Source of the DNA: Sulfitobacter sp. OXR-159
GTDB taxonomy: Bacteria; Pseudomonadota; Alphaproteobacteria; Rhodobacterales; Rhodobacteraceae
Length of the DNA stretch: 64,000 bases
Direction of reading: 5' to 3'
NCBI RefSeq assembly: GCF_034377145.1
Contig: NZ_CP139707.1
Location: forward strand, 2,988,501 to 3,052,500
Shown here one piece after another: positions 56,230 to 64,000 of the stretch (its first letter is position 1; the number at the start of each line of letters is the position of its first letter). The notes beneath the pieces are model-generated. The model saw nothing but the letters and a program-made list of their open reading frames with translations, searched no databases and was not told the DNA's origin. Made by a program: the position numbers and the translations under genes.

Positions 56230-57411
56230 TCAATCCTCCGCCGAGGGGGCAGCGATATCGCGAGAAACGCCATCCTCGTCGATCGTCACGGCCACGGGGC
56301 TGACCTCTTGCCCTGCGCGGACGGATGAAAGGCCATCCACGACAAGCCGGTCCCCATCGTTCAGCCCCTCACGCACGATCCATGCGTTCTGATAGGTACC
56401 GTCATCATCGAGCGTCACCTGTTCGGCCTTGCCGTCTTCACCGATAACATAAGCAGTCAGTTTACCTGAGTTCCCACGCATCGCTGCACGCTGCGGAACA
56501 AGGTAGGCTTGCATCGTGCCCAGCACGATTTCCCCCCGCACGAACATGCCGGGAAGGATGATGTGGTCAGGGTTGTCAAAGGTGAAACGGATGGTCACGG
56601 TTCCGGTGGAGGTCGAGACATTGTTGCCCGGTGTGACCAACTGCCCGGTACCACGATAGATGTCGCCGTTCTCTAACGTCAATGTCGCTTGAAGGGTGTC
56701 GTTTTGTTGTAGATCACCCTCGGCAATGGCGCTGCGCACCGACAGGATACGCGCGCTGGCCTCCATCATATCCACATAGATCGGATCGGAGGTAACGATG
56801 CTCGTCAAAGCGTCGGCCTGCCCAGCCGTAACCAAATCCCCAACCGAAACGGTTGATACATCTGCACGCCCGGCGATCGGGCTGGTCATCGTCGTCCACG
56901 ACAGTTCGGTCTCTGCATATTCAACCGCCGCTTTGTTTGCATCAAGCGTGGCCTTTGCTTCGGCCAGACTGGCACGCGCCGCTTCGACCTCTGCCTCGGT
57001 GTAGCCGCGACCGGAGAGTTGTTCGGCGCGGTCATAGGCCGCCTGCTTCACGGGCAGGTTGGCTTCGGCAGTGGCCAGATTGGCACGGGCTGTCGCGACA
57101 GCCGCAAGATAAGAGGCATCGTCGATCCGGAAAAGCGGATCCCCGACCTCAAGCAATTGTCCGGGCGTGTAGAGGATTTCTTCGACCACACCGCCGACAC
57201 GCGGGCGCACTTCAACGTCTTGAAACGCAACGGCCCGGCCCGGCGTGGTCACAATGCGTGGGATTTCCTGCATCTGCATGTCGATCACACCCACCTCAAG
57301 CGGCCCCGCGGGGGGCATGCCACCGGGAGGGCCGCTCTGCGCGCTCGCCATCGTGGCAGCCCCCGCCAACGCAAGCGCTGCGCCAAACATCTTCCAAACG
57401 CCGATCTTCAT
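56230..57411 (-). CDS. RND efflux periplasmic adaptor (AcrA/MexA family)
   Basis: This 393-residue protein has a cleavable signal peptide ending in ASAQ without a lipobox, so it is soluble periplasmic. The lipoyl halves are visible (EVRPRVGGVVEEILYTPGQL in part; TELSWTTMTSPIAGRAD), with a coiled hairpin between (AEANLPVKQAAYDRAEQL) and beta-barrel and membrane-proximal domains after. It links the pump to the outer-membrane channel. It is the first gene of the operon and diverges from a TetR repressor. Confidence 0.92.
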   Translation of the reverse strand: MKIGVWKMFGAALALAGAATMASAQSGPPGGMPPAGPLEVGVIDMQMQEIPRIVTTPGRAVAFQDVEVRPRVGGVVEEILYTPGQLLEVGDPLFRIDDASYLAAVATARANLATAEANLPVKQAAYDRAEQLSGRGYTEAEVEAARASLAEAKATLDANKAAVEYAETELSWTTMTSPIAGRADVSTVSVGDLVTAGQADALTSIVTSDPIYVDMMEASARILSVRSAIAEGDLQQNDTLQATLTLENGDIYRGTGQLVTPGNNVSTSTGTVTIRFTFDNPDHIILPGMFVRGEIVLGTMQAYLVPQRAAMRGNSGKLTAYVIGEDGKAEQVTLDDDGTYQNAWIVREGLNDGDRLVVDGLSSVRAGQEVSPVAVTIDEDGVSRDIAAPSAED

Positions 57412-57446
57412 GTGCTTCTCGATCCTTGACTATCCAGCTGGTTTGG

Positions 57447-57480
57447 TGCCTTGTAGGCATAAATTGCACAGTACGCAAGG
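57447..57480. promoter_or_regulatory. Weak TetR operator candidate in the efflux promoter
   Basis: TGCC-TTGTA-GGCA (57447-57459) and the flanking pair CCTTG (57449-57453)/CAAGG (57476-57480) are inverted repeats in the 78-bp gap between acrA-type and tetR-type genes. Repeats are short, so this is tentative. Confidence 0.3.
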
Positions 57481-57489
57481 ATTTCAGAC

Positions 57490-58074
57490 ATGACAGTTTC
57501 GTTACGAGAGCGAAGACGACAGCAGACGGCGCGGGACATTCAGCTGGCGACGCTGGATCTGGCCGTTCAAAAAGGGTTAGAGAATGTGACGACCGAGGAG
57601 ATCGCTGCTGCAACTGGCATCAGCACGCGTACTTTCTTTAACTACTATACCAACAAGGAAACGGCTGCGGTTGGGGCTCCGCCCCCCTTTTCGGAGGCTG
57701 CGAAAGAAGCGTTACGCAGCGGAAACGGACCGCTCGCGGACGATCTCAAGATGTTCTTGGATCAACACTTCGCAGCGCTGACCAATGATGAACCTATTCT
57801 CAAGATGATCGGCACGGTTCTGCGTTCAAACGAAAGAGCGAGAGGCATCCTGCAGGGGTTTCTGGTTATGGAGCGCAAAGAGCTTACGGAATGCCTGAGC
57901 CACCGCATCGAGCACTCCCAAGCCGCCGCCGCGCTCGCAAGCCACACTACCGACGCAGTGGGAAGGGCGATTTTCCTCTGGGAGCACGGAGAGGGACTGT
58001 CACTGAATGCCGCGTTGGACACGGTTTGGGAAGGAACAATCGCCGCGGCGGCCCTCTTGACGCAGCCGTCTTGA
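57490..58074 (+). CDS. TetR-family repressor of the RND operon
   Basis: This 194-residue protein has the TetR HTH at residues 10-55 (GLENVTTEEIAAATGISTRTFFNYYTNKE in part: TEEIAAATGISTRTFFNYY). The C-terminal ligand domain is variable. It is transcribed away from the efflux genes and is the classical position for an AcrR/NfxB-like local repressor. It converges on a second TetR gene, with a bidirectional hairpin between. Confidence 0.88.
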   Translation: MTVSLRERRRQQTARDIQLATLDLAVQKGLENVTTEEIAAATGISTRTFFNYYTNKETAAVGAPPPFSEAAKEALRSGNGPLADDLKMFLDQHFAALTNDEPILKMIGTVLRSNERARGILQGFLVMERKELTECLSHRIEHSQAAAALASHTTDAVGRAIFLWEHGEGLSLNAALDTVWEGTIAAAALLTQPS

Positions 58075-58104
58075 TTTTTCCGAGCGTTACGTTCGGGCAC
58101 TTCG

Positions 58105-58139
58105 GGCAAAGGGTTTAACGTTTGCGGCAACCCTTTGCC
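58105..58139. terminator. Bidirectional hairpin between two convergent tetR genes
   Basis: GGCAAAGGGTT (58105-58115) and AACCCTTTGCC (58129-58139) form a perfect 11-bp stem with a 13-nt loop, and CTTC/GAAG can extend it past a one-base bulge. It lies between convergent stops at 58074 and 58171 and can end both transcripts. Confidence 0.7.
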
Positions 58140-58170
58140 GAAGCCATTCCGGGTGCAGAATGCCGAACGA

Positions 58171-58743
58171 TCAGGCGAAGGTTTCCGCCACTATATCCTT
58201 TGCGAACCCAGCGTCCAACACCCCGCGGTTCAGCAAGCGATACCAGAATGCGCCATGTATCAAGGTCGACAGTATCTCCACGTTCCGCCCCGGCGAAAGC
58301 TCTCCGCGATCCTGCGCCCGGCGGAGCAAAGCGGTGATCATCTGCTCTCGAGGTAGAACGAAATTTGCATGAAACGAGTTGTGGAACTTTGCATCCTGCT
58401 GAGAGGCCGCGATTAACGCGCGCAGGGTGTCCCCGTCGATGCGCAAGTGTTCGAAAATACGGATCAGGAAACCTTCGAGCAAGGTCCGACAATCCTCTGC
58501 CCCGTCCCAAGAAGGTTCGGCGGCATAGGTGTTGGTCTGCTCAAAAACGGCTTCGAGGACAAGGTCAGCCTTCGTATTCCAGCGGTTGTAGAGCGTTTGA
58601 CGCGCCACGCCAGCCTGCTCAATGATTGCCGAAACCGAGACTTTCTCATAGCCCAGTTCCCGAACCAGACGTAGAGCCACAGCCTTCAATGCCGTGCTGG
58701 CTTCTTGATTTGCGGGCCGTCCGATTGGCTTTTTTCCTGACAT
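58171..58743 (-). CDS. TetR-family regulator of the MFS exporter
   Basis: This is a protein of about 190 residues. The start is ATG 58743, followed by the charged MSGKKPIGRPANQ leader; an upstream in-frame ATG at 58812 falls inside the operator region. The HTH is YEKVSVSAIIEQAGVARQTLYNRW in part, and the C-terminal domain matches the TetR_C group. It diverges from the Bcr/CflA-like exporter, and tandem inverted repeats lie between the two starts. Confidence 0.88.
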   Translation of the reverse strand: MSGKKPIGRPANQEASTALKAVALRLVRELGYEKVSVSAIIEQAGVARQTLYNRWNTKADLVLEAVFEQTNTYAAEPSWDGAEDCRTLLEGFLIRIFEHLRIDGDTLRALIAASQQDAKFHNSFHANFVLPREQMITALLRRAQDRGELSPGRNVEILSTLIHGAFWYRLLNRGVLDAGFAKDIVAETFA

Positions 58744-58788
58744 GCACAGTTCCTGTTCACAGATGCAGAATAGTCCGTGATTGATCAT

Positions 58789-58827
58789 TAGACTGCCGTC
58801 CACTAACTGCAAATAGACCGCAGTCTA
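58789..58827. promoter_or_regulatory. Tandem TetR operator candidates TAGAC-N4-GTCTA
   Basis: TAGACCGCAGTCTA (58814-58827) is a perfect TAGAC-N4-GTCTA palindrome. TAGACTGCCGTCCA (58789-58802) is an imperfect copy 25 bp away. Both lie in the 104-bp divergent gap, and the right one is 21 bp from the exporter start, so binding would block both promoters. Confidence 0.65.
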
Positions 58828-58847
58828 ATATCATCGCCGGAGCCGAG

Positions 58848-60065
58848 ATGTCACAGATTTCCCTTACCCCGAAACGGGCCTTTGCCGTTACCGCCACCTT
58901 GGGCCTCTTGTCCCTCTTCCCCCCGTTGGCCACGGATATGTACCTCGCCGCACTTGGTGATCTCGCGGCCTCGATGAACGCCACCCATACGGCGGCTGAA
59001 CTTTCGCTTTCGATTTTTTTTCTCGGCCTCTGTTTCGGGCAGATTCTCATTGGCCCATTGACCGATACCTACGGACGCAGGCGCCCGCTTCTTGTAGGGA
59101 CCGTTCTGTTCACCGTCACTTCGGTTGCACTGCCGCTGATGAATGACATTGCATGGTTCAATGCCCTACGGTTCCTACAGGCAATCGGCGCGAGTGCGGG
59201 CATGGTCGTCGGGCGCGCCATGGTGAAAGATCTTTATGAGGGGCAAAAGGCCGCGAAGGTCATGACCGTGCTGGTCATGTTACTGACGCTCGGGCCGATC
59301 ACGTCACCGACGATGGGCAGCCTGCTTCTCGAAGCGTTTGGCTGGCGGTCGATCTTTGCAACGATGGCGCTTATCAGCCTCGTGGCCTTGACCCTTTCCG
59401 TGGCTACCTTGCCCGAAACCCTACCCGCTCAGGAACGACAGCCCGCGCCCATTCACAATGGCTTAAAAGCCGCGAAACGCCTCCTTTCGCAACGCGGGTT
59501 TGTCACGATGGCCATGGTGGCAGGCCTTATCCAAAGCGGTATGTTTGCCTTTATCACAGGCTCATCGGGGGTATTCCAAGGGATTTTTGGGCTAAGCTCC
59601 ATTGGCTTTGGCATCATGTTCGCGATCATCGCGACCGCGTTAATTATCTTTGGCCGGATCAATGGGATATTGCTCAATCGTTTCAGACCAGAACAAATAC
59701 TCAAGACCGTGTTGCCGCTCTTTGCCGCATCTACCATCCTACTCACCTTTCTGTCTCAGACAGACTCCTTGTTGGTTTTTGTCGTGCCCCTGTGGGTATC
59801 GATCGGCTTGGTGGGCCTGCTTTCGGCAAATGCGATGTCCCTTGCGATGGAATCGACCAAGGCCGCGGCAGGGATGGGATCGGCGCTTCTGGGTGCCATC
59901 CAGTTCGCCCTCGCCTTCACCGTTTCCAGCTTCGTAGCCGTAGGCGGGGCGTCTTCCGCCTTGCCAATGGCTCTTGGGCTCGCAATTCCAGCCAGCGCGG
60001 CATCCGTGCTGTATTTCGTTACGAGACGCTCCAGTGAGTCTGAGAATTCAATTGTGGAGCTATAG
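58848..60065 (+). CDS. Bcr/CflA-family MFS multidrug exporter
   Basis: This 405-residue protein has twelve helices. Signature motifs are LATDMYLAALGDLAASM in TM1-2, GQILIGPLTDTYGRRRPLL (motif A) and ALRFLQAIGASAGMVVGRAM in part for motif B/C. Bcr/CflA drug-proton antiporters export chloramphenicol, bicyclomycin or sulfonamides in relatives. The exact drug is unknown. It is regulated by the divergent TetR. Confidence 0.9.
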   Translation: MSQISLTPKRAFAVTATLGLLSLFPPLATDMYLAALGDLAASMNATHTAAELSLSIFFLGLCFGQILIGPLTDTYGRRRPLLVGTVLFTVTSVALPLMNDIAWFNALRFLQAIGASAGMVVGRAMVKDLYEGQKAAKVMTVLVMLLTLGPITSPTMGSLLLEAFGWRSIFATMALISLVALTLSVATLPETLPAQERQPAPIHNGLKAAKRLLSQRGFVTMAMVAGLIQSGMFAFITGSSGVFQGIFGLSSIGFGIMFAIIATALIIFGRINGILLNRFRPEQILKTVLPLFAASTILLTFLSQTDSLLVFVVPLWVSIGLVGLLSANAMSLAMESTKAAAGMGSALLGAIQFALAFTVSSFVAVGGASSALPMALGLAIPASAASVLYFVTRRSSESENSIVEL

Positions 60066-60426
60066 GGGCTTTGCTTGTTGGAAAAAGCAGTTCGGAGACA
60101 TCCTTCGCACCTAACTTAACTCCCGTTTCAGCCGCGCACAGGAAGATGCCGGATGCGGAAGGAACGGTAGAAAAATATTTGTTAAGCTCGGATCGTTCCG
60201 TCCTATAGCGGACCTTGGCCCCGACCGCAGCGAAGGTCCGCTCGCCGCCGTCATGAAGGCTTCCGTATTCGGCCAACAGTCGCCGTCCAACGGCGATCTG
60301 AACGCTACGTCGCAGCTTTCGCATTCCGGTCATTCGTGCATTGCGCAGCATTGCTTTTGAGTGAGCGGCAGCAGCGCGGACGAAGCCGTCGTTCGGCGCG
60401 GCAACGCGAGTGTCCCCTTTGCGAAG
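60066..60426. other. Intergenic region with a 10-bp inverted repeat
   Basis: AGCGGACCTT (60207-60216) and AAGGTCCGCT (60233-60242) form a perfect 10-bp stem with a 16-nt loop. An open minus-strand frame at 60019-60351 has no recognisable domain and overlaps the exporter, so I do not call it. The repeat could terminate the exporter transcript. Confidence 0.4.
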
Positions 60427-60827
60427 TCAGTTTTGCGGCTCGTTCTTCATCTCGATGATCTGGATCAAATTTCCGCAGGTATCATCGAATACGGCCATGC
60501 GAACTGATCCGGCATCCACTGGTTCCTGTGCAAATTTGACGTCAAGGTCGCGAAGCCTTTTGCACTCCGCATCGAGATCGTCGACTTTGAATGAGTGGGC
60601 AGGAAGCCCGTCAGCAACGAGAGCGTTCTTATAAGGCGGTATTGCTGCGTGGGAACTGGGTCCAGCAAGAGCTCAGGCCCGTCTGGCTGCTTGCTCGATA
60701 CGACCGTCAGCCAACGATCCTCCCCCAGAGGAATATCATTCCGCACCTTGAAGCCAAGAACATCGACGTAGAATTTCTCTGCCTTGTCCTGGTCGTCCAC
60801 AACGACGCTTGTTACGTAGATTTTCAT
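60427..60827 (-). pseudogene. VOC/glyoxalase-family protein with a one-base frameshift
   Basis: From ATG 60827 the frame gives a typical VOC N-half (KIYVTSVVVDDQDKAEKFYV) to GPELLLDP. After that the sense continues one base out of frame: SSHAAIPPYKNALVADGLPA, then RMAVFDDTCGNLIQIIEM, ending at the stop 60429-60427. One base is missing in the CCC run around 60658-60660. The metal-site His/Glu pattern of VOC enzymes remains in both halves. Complete, it would be about 133 residues. It could be a recent null allele or a sequencing error in the C run. Confidence 0.85.
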
Positions 60828-61049
60828 CGGCTGATCCAGATTTTATCAGTTCGGCATGATTATAGCAGACATTCATGTACGGCCCAGCATCGGGGAACAC
60901 GGGCTTAAACCGGACTACTACTGCGCGCGCGAGCATCGTCATTAGTGAAGGATGTGTTGGTGTCCGATGTGCGGACAAAGCCGGCATTCTTCTTCTAAAA
61001 TTTTCCCAACGACCGCTCTTACCATTACAGGCACCTCCCTCTTAACGCT

Positions 61050-61964
61050 CTAAGGGTTCTTCTGTCTCGCAAACAGGTTCCGACAAGTGGTCGCGAAGCG
61101 TTCAGCGAGCAGGTTTTCCGGAGCTTTAAGATGTGAAGCGATGACGATTTGCATCGGCGGCGTTGCGTCGTTGAGCTTGATCGACACAGTCCGGCCGCCA
61201 TCGTATGTCATGTCGTCTGCAGGTTTCATTGACAAAAGCGAAACACCAAGCCCGTTTGCTACGTAGCATCGCACCGTTTCAATCGACGATGACCGGTACG
61301 CAATCTGCGGTTTGATATCGAACTTGCTAAACAGATTTAGAAAATAGTCCCGGCTTTGTGGGGCATCAAAAAGAACAAATTCCTCATCGTCGATTTCGCA
61401 GATCGACACGGACTCTCTTGTGGCCAGCCGGTGATCAGGGGGGACGATCAGATAGAGGGGTGCCGCGGCAAGGGGGCGTAATTTAAACCGGGTTTCATCA
61501 AGACCAAGATCATAAAGGATCGCCAGGTCAATCTCATTTCGGCCCAAAGACAGGGTCAATTCTTCTTGCAACAGTTCCTGCACATCCAGAACAACGCCCG
61601 GCATATACTGCGACATACCGCAGACAATCTTTGCCAGGTAAAACGGGGCAATCGACTGAAAACACCCGATACGCAAGCGTCCAACTCTGTGCGCCGCAAT
61701 GTCTGCTGCGGCGACATTCATTTGCTCTGCATAGACCAGCATCTGCTCCGCGTAGCGAAGGAATTCAACACCTTGCGCGGTTAATTCCATTCCGCGCGCA
61801 TGCAGGCGCCGAAACAGCACAAGACCTGTTTGATCTTCCAGTTTCGTAACGGCCTGGGCAACAGCGGGTTGCGAGACGCCAACAACTTGCGCCGCAGATG
61901 CGATTCCGCCTGTCTGAGCCACGGCCCGGAAGTAACGGCATTGTTTGAGTGTAATATCTGCCAT
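61050..61964 (-). CDS. LysR-family transcriptional regulator
   Basis: This 304-residue protein has the LysR HTH (QCRYFRAVAQTGGIASAAQV, SQPAVAQAVTKLEDQTGLVLF in part) and the substrate-binding effector domain. It is related to the LysR subgroup of NAC/Cbl-like or aromatic-catabolism regulators, without a clear ligand. It is divergent from the 2OG oxygenase gene, and an AT-rich inverted repeat lies in the gap. It probably controls that gene. Confidence 0.9.
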   Translation of the reverse strand: MADITLKQCRYFRAVAQTGGIASAAQVVGVSQPAVAQAVTKLEDQTGLVLFRRLHARGMELTAQGVEFLRYAEQMLVYAEQMNVAAADIAAHRVGRLRIGCFQSIAPFYLAKIVCGMSQYMPGVVLDVQELLQEELTLSLGRNEIDLAILYDLGLDETRFKLRPLAAAPLYLIVPPDHRLATRESVSICEIDDEEFVLFDAPQSRDYFLNLFSKFDIKPQIAYRSSSIETVRCYVANGLGVSLLSMKPADDMTYDGGRTVSIKLNDATPPMQIVIASHLKAPENLLAERFATTCRNLFARQKNP

Positions 61965-61996
61965 GACGCTTGATGAAGTTTTTCCATTCTAAAGGC

Positions 61997-62015
61997 AATA
62001 AAAAACAGTTTTATT
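61997..62015. promoter_or_regulatory. LysR-type operator candidate
   Basis: AATAAAA-N5-TTTTATT (61997-62015) is a perfect 7-bp inverted repeat and contains the T-N11-A pattern of LysR sites. It lies 32 bp before the LysR start and 57 bp before the oxygenase start. Confidence 0.55.
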
Positions 62016-62072
62016 TGTTCTTTGCGTCCCTGTACCAAACACGCAATAGCAGTTGAATCGCGGGAGATACGC

Positions 62073-62852
62073 ATGGAACTGAATGAAATTATCGACCTGG
62101 AAGCCTTTCCGATAGACGATGCGGAATTCCGTGCCGCCTGTAAGAAACAGTTCGAGGACGCGGGTGTCTTTGTGATGCGGGGGTTTGTCCGGAAGAACGC
62201 AATCGACACGGTTCGTGACGAGGGCATTGCCAACAAAGACAAGGTCTTCAAATCGACAAAGCAGCACAATGTCTACCTGACCCCGAAAGACGACAGATTC
62301 GCCGATGACCATGCGCGCAACCGCCTTGTGACCTCATCCAAGGGATGCATCACCGACGATCTGATGCCGCAGCTATCGCCTTTGCGCCAACTCTATGACG
62401 CCCCGGTTTTCCGGAGCTTCCTGTGTGATGTTCTTGGCGAGAAGGAAATACACGAATATGCAGACCCGCTATCTTCCATCAATCTGCATTTTGCCGAAAA
62501 GGGAGAAGAGCTTGGCTGGCACTTTGACAACTCGTCATTTGCCATCACCCTGATGGTGCAAGCCCCTGAAAAGGGCGGAACATTCGAATATGTCAACGAT
62601 GTGCGCGATGCCGATTCAGGCGAGATGGGTTTCACACAAGTTGATGAAATTCTGGATGGAAAAGCACCTGTTGAAGTTGTCGAGGCTGAAGCTGGTACAC
62701 TGGTTTTTTTCCGGGGTCGCAACTCTATTCACCGTGTGTCACCGAACGAAGGCGACCTAACGCGTATTCTGGCTGTTCTTGCGTACAATTCCGAACCCGA
62801 CGTCGAGCTTTCTGAAGCCGCCAGAATGACATTTTATGGGCGGCTGAACTAA
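62073..62852 (+). CDS. Fe(II)/2-oxoglutarate-dependent oxygenase, HalD/BesD-like
   Basis: This is an oxygenase of about 259 residues. The start is ATG 62073 with GGGAG 7 nt upstream; an in-frame ATG at 62022 has none. The facial triad is H150-x-D152 in GWHFDN and H220 in NSIHRVSP, with R231 in LTRILAV to hold 2-oxoglutarate. The layout around the HxD motif resembles the group of amino-acid halogenases and hydroxylases (HalD/BesD), but halogenases have Gly in place of the Asp, so this should hydroxylate. The substrate might be a free amino acid or small amine; that is inferred. It is divergent from a LysR regulator. Confidence 0.75.
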   Translation: MELNEIIDLEAFPIDDAEFRAACKKQFEDAGVFVMRGFVRKNAIDTVRDEGIANKDKVFKSTKQHNVYLTPKDDRFADDHARNRLVTSSKGCITDDLMPQLSPLRQLYDAPVFRSFLCDVLGEKEIHEYADPLSSINLHFAEKGEELGWHFDNSSFAITLMVQAPEKGGTFEYVNDVRDADSGEMGFTQVDEILDGKAPVEVVEAEAGTLVFFRGRNSIHRVSPNEGDLTRILAVLAYNSEPDVELSEAARMTFYGRLN

Positions 62853-63300
62853 GAAAATCTGAAGCGGTCACTTGGCAATGAATAAGCTGCGCGCGACTCT
62901 AAAGCCGACATTCGCGTGGCGCGCAGCATCATGGCCTGGGCTCGCTCCAGATCTTCGCTGCGCGGCGGACCAAGCGCCTGGTCGCCTCAGGTGCGGCGCC
63001 GCTCACGGCCCAAAGCCGCCGTTCCTGCTTTGCACAGCGAAGGTCAGCTTATGGATGATCGCCTGACTGGTATCCACCACGTCGGGTTCTCGATCTGTTT
63101 CCGCAGACAGATCTATTAACAAAATTGAAGTGTGGGGGAGCGGGGCGCGCGCCCTTGAGCGGTCAACATAGGCAGGGTGACAGCGAAGATCGTGATCTGA
63201 GCAAGTCTGGTATACTGGCGGATTTCGCCGTCAAACCCCATGCCTTTAACGACCTGGCGAGAAAAACCGCTTGTTCGAAAAGAAAGTTCTCACCTGTCGC
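62853..63300. other. Non-coding gap, 448 bp
   Basis: This lies between a plus-strand oxygenase and a minus-strand kinase whose genes converge. Short open frames here have no recognisable domain or ribosome site. I see no terminator hairpin or RNA gene. Confidence 0.4.
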
Positions 63301-64000
63301 TCAGCGAACACCTGCGTTCATTAGCGTGAACGTCAAGGTGACGTTTTCTCCACCACCCTTCCGCGTGCAGAACTTTAGGGTTCCGTCGATACGCTCCATA
63401 GCCGCTTGCGCAATGGACAAACCCAGACCGCTGCCACCCCCTTGAGCGTTTTGACCGCGGAAAAAGCGCTCCGTTATGCGAGTACGGTCTTCCGCTGAGA
63501 TACCCGGCCCCCTGTCGGATACGGTAATTTCCGCCAAATCCTGGCAAACAGCCACGCAAAGTTCGACGACGCCCCCCATTGAACTGGCCGCAATGGCGTT
63601 TTCAGTGACATTTCTCAGCGCCAGGGTCGCCAGCACGGGGTCGCCGGCTACGACAGGCAGAGATTCGGGAAGATCAACATGAAGATCGATTCCCTTCGCA
63701 TCGGCAGGGGGCCGCATCTCAGAGACAACGCCGGAGATCACCTCCATCAGGTCAAACTTACCGCCGCCACCACCTGTCGCACCATCCACGGCCGCCAATT
63801 CCAATAGCTGGCGCACCATGCGATCAGTGCGGGCCACCCCTTTTTCGATCTGTGCCAGCGCGTGCCGGCGGGTTTCCTCGTCCGGGGCCATGGCGGCGAT
63901 CTGAGCCTGCGTTTTGATGCCGGAAAGCGGGGTCTTCAGTTCATGCGCCGCATAGGCAGAGAAGCTGCGTTCGCGCTCCCGCGCCGCGGCAACCCTCCCG
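63301..64000 (-). CDS. Sensor histidine kinase (C-terminal part; N-terminus beyond right edge)
   Basis: The minus-strand frame stays open from the stop at 63301 to the right edge, about 233 codons. The H box is in YAAHELKTPLSGIK close to the edge, after the ARERERSFSAY linker, so sensor and membrane parts lie beyond the window. The ATPase domain has NVTENAIAASS (N box), VSDRGPGIS (G1), RFFRGQNAQGGGSGLGLSIA in part (G2), and ends near residue TLMNAGVR. The arrangement matches QseC/TctE-like two-component kinases. Its response regulator is probably just outside. Confidence 0.87.
   Translation of the reverse strand, partial: GRVAAARERERSFSAYAAHELKTPLSGIKTQAQIAAMAPDEETRRHALAQIEKGVARTDRMVRQLLELAAVDGATGGGGGKFDLMEVISGVVSEMRPPADAKGIDLHVDLPESLPVVAGDPVLATLALRNVTENAIAASSMGGVVELCVAVCQDLAEITVSDRGPGISAEDRTRITERFFRGQNAQGGGSGLGLSIAQAAMERIDGTLKFCTRKGGGENVTLTFTLMNAGVR

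Noticed and set aside
60019..60351. 110-codon minus-strand frame overlapping the end of the MFS exporter.
   Set aside because: Overlaps a secure gene by 47 bp, lacks a recognisable domain and contains the 60207-60242 inverted repeat.
60942..61025. 27-codon minus-strand frame with a good GGAGGT ribosome site.
   Set aside because: Very short, no family resemblance, and it could be chance; noted because its ribosome site is unusually good.

Overview
The window looks like chromosomal DNA of a marine alphaproteobacterium of the Roseobacter group (Rhodobacteraceae). It is GC-rich, with tightly packed and often overlapping operons. The gene content is typical of that group: SmoEFGK/MtlK polyol uptake, Entner-Doudoroff genes, TRAP and dipeptide ABC transporters, an ArsJ arsenic operon, a LuxR-type regulator without a LuxI, and HWE and MHYT sensor kinases. 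This assignment rests on recognised gene families, not on a database search.

Layout: 1-0.9 kb is the 5' part of a tyrosine integrase that runs off the left edge, probably the border of an integrated element. 1.1-7.0 kb is a signalling block: a HisKA_2-type kinase with a single-domain response regulator, an MHYT kinase and a divergent 7TM kinase. 7.0-8.5 kb holds an SDR and a LuxR-type regulator. 9.1-12.2 kb is an arsenic operon (ArsR-ArsC fusion, GAPDH, ArsJ) whose start codon lies inside a 34-bp near-palindrome. 12.2-19.1 kb is a polyol operon with its LacI regulator. 19.2-20.6 kb is an IS110/IS1111-type element with 13-bp inverted repeats. 20.6-26.8 kb carries eda, edd, zwf, fructokinase and a ROK regulator. 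Together these give polyol uptake, oxidation to fructose, phosphorylation and Entner-Doudoroff breakdown, although pgi and pgl are not in the window.

27-35 kb: a TetR-controlled oxidoreductase diverges from tetR and a DMT exporter, followed by a TRAP operon with an amidase, a 53-residue membrane protein and a frameshifted 2-hydroxyacid dehydrogenase. 35.5-37.5 kb: an SDR and a divergent AraC regulator. 37.5-49.3 kb: an M81 peptidase, a dipeptide-type ABC transporter and two M20 amidohydrolases, divergent from an IclR regulator and a second amidase. I read this as a scavenging cluster for an amide- or peptide-linked compound of unknown identity. 49.3-50.4 kb is a degenerate junction with a frameshifted HTH gene. 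50.5-58.1 kb is an RND efflux operon that also encodes a DUF1499 protein and a beta-trefoil-like secreted protein, with a divergent TetR. 58.1-64 kb: TetR/MFS pair, frameshifted VOC gene, LysR with a divergent Fe(II)/2OG oxygenase, and the 3' part of a sensor kinase.

Four patterns run across the window. (1) Three separate genes each carry a single one-base frameshift. (2) All three solute-binding-protein genes are followed by a strong stem-loop before the permease genes. (3) Several divergent promoters hold clear inverted-repeat operator candidates. (4) The IS element has a 255-nt non-coding end where IS1111 relatives encode a guide RNA.
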